A DNA stretch of 5,617 nt from UBA6078 sp964468685. Its GTDB lineage: Bacteria > Desulfobacterota > Syntrophia > Syntrophales > UBA2210. Of this stretch, positions 5,554 through 5,617 are shown in pieces (the stretch's first letter is position 1; each line of letters starts with the position of its first letter). Below the pieces are notes generated by a model that was not told where the DNA came from, did no database searches, and saw only the letters and a program-made list of their open reading frames with translations. The DNA lies in the NCBI GenBank assembly GCA_964468685.1, contig CAYXUH010000102.1:1-5617 (forward strand). Reading direction: 5' to 3'. Made by a program: the position numbers and the translations under genes.

Positions 5554-5569
5554 GCGGAGTCGTGCGGAG
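5554..5569. repeat. Two GCGGAG direct repeats in the GC-rich right edge
   Basis: GCGGAG occurs at 5554-5559 and 5564-5569 with a 10-nt period, inside a GC-rich patch upstream of the dodecin gene. The period would place both on one face of the helix, as in a regulator site. Two copies of a hexamer is thin evidence, and the patch may instead belong to a dispersed repeat running off the window. No convincing gene end is seen in 5512-5617. Confidence 0.2.
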
Positions 5570-5617
5570 CGCGAGTGCCAATAGAGGCCGCCGAATCGAA
5601 AACACTGCAGTATCTAA

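Noticed and set aside
1..5617. CRISPR array, phage genes, transposase or toxin-antitoxin/defence system
   Set aside because: No regularly spaced repeats, no integrase or transposase motifs and no paired small genes of known defence families are visible on either strand.

Overview
The window is a draft-assembly fragment from what looks like an anaerobic bacterium with moderately GC-rich genes. It holds eight protein genes, no complete RNA gene, and a run of exactly 100 N (1490-1589), the usual placeholder for a scaffold gap of unknown size. Clues to the host are weak. An archaeal/anaerobe-type iron-sulfur flavoprotein, a DUF2156 protein, a pyridoxamine-phosphate-oxidase-like flavoprotein and a dodecin together would suit a Desulfobacterota-like or syntrophic anaerobe, but this is inference, not a taxonomic call.

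Layout. Left of the gap, an Isf-type flavoprotein gene (68-634, +) faces a gene of unrecognised family with a C-terminal cysteine cluster (654-1487, -); the start region of the second runs into the gap. Right of the gap lies a histidine-phosphatase-superfamily gene (1616-2233, +), then about 290 bases without a gene. That stretch contains an AT-rich imperfect palindrome built from TTTCGTG/CACGAAA units (2282-2360), a possible promoter, and a hairpin covering a purine-rich Shine-Dalgarno-like run. Next is a tight plus-strand cluster: a GNAT acetyltransferase (2523-2939), a DUF2156 protein overlapping it by ATGA (2936-3853), and a PPOX-fold flavoprotein 8 nt further on (3862-4293). After an 86-nt gap comes a MutY-like HhH-GPD DNA glycosylase that lacks the iron-sulfur cysteines (4380-5210, +). 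It converges on a dodecin gene (5279-5497, -). The last 120 bases hold only the dodecin upstream region and a short GC-rich repeat-like patch.

How the genes relate. Three of the eight products are flavin-binding by family (Isf-type, PPOX-fold, dodecin), but they lie in separate transcription units, so no single pathway is implied. The clearest functional unit is the GNAT-DUF2156-PPOX cluster. Its first two products both probably have the GNAT fold, which suggests acyl or aminoacyl transfer to an unknown acceptor. I see no phage, CRISPR, transposase or obvious defence system. The points most worth following up are the iron-sulfur-free MutY-like enzyme with a Glu in place of the usual catalytic Asp, the unrecognised cysteine-bearing family next to the gap, and the coupled GNAT/DUF2156 pair.
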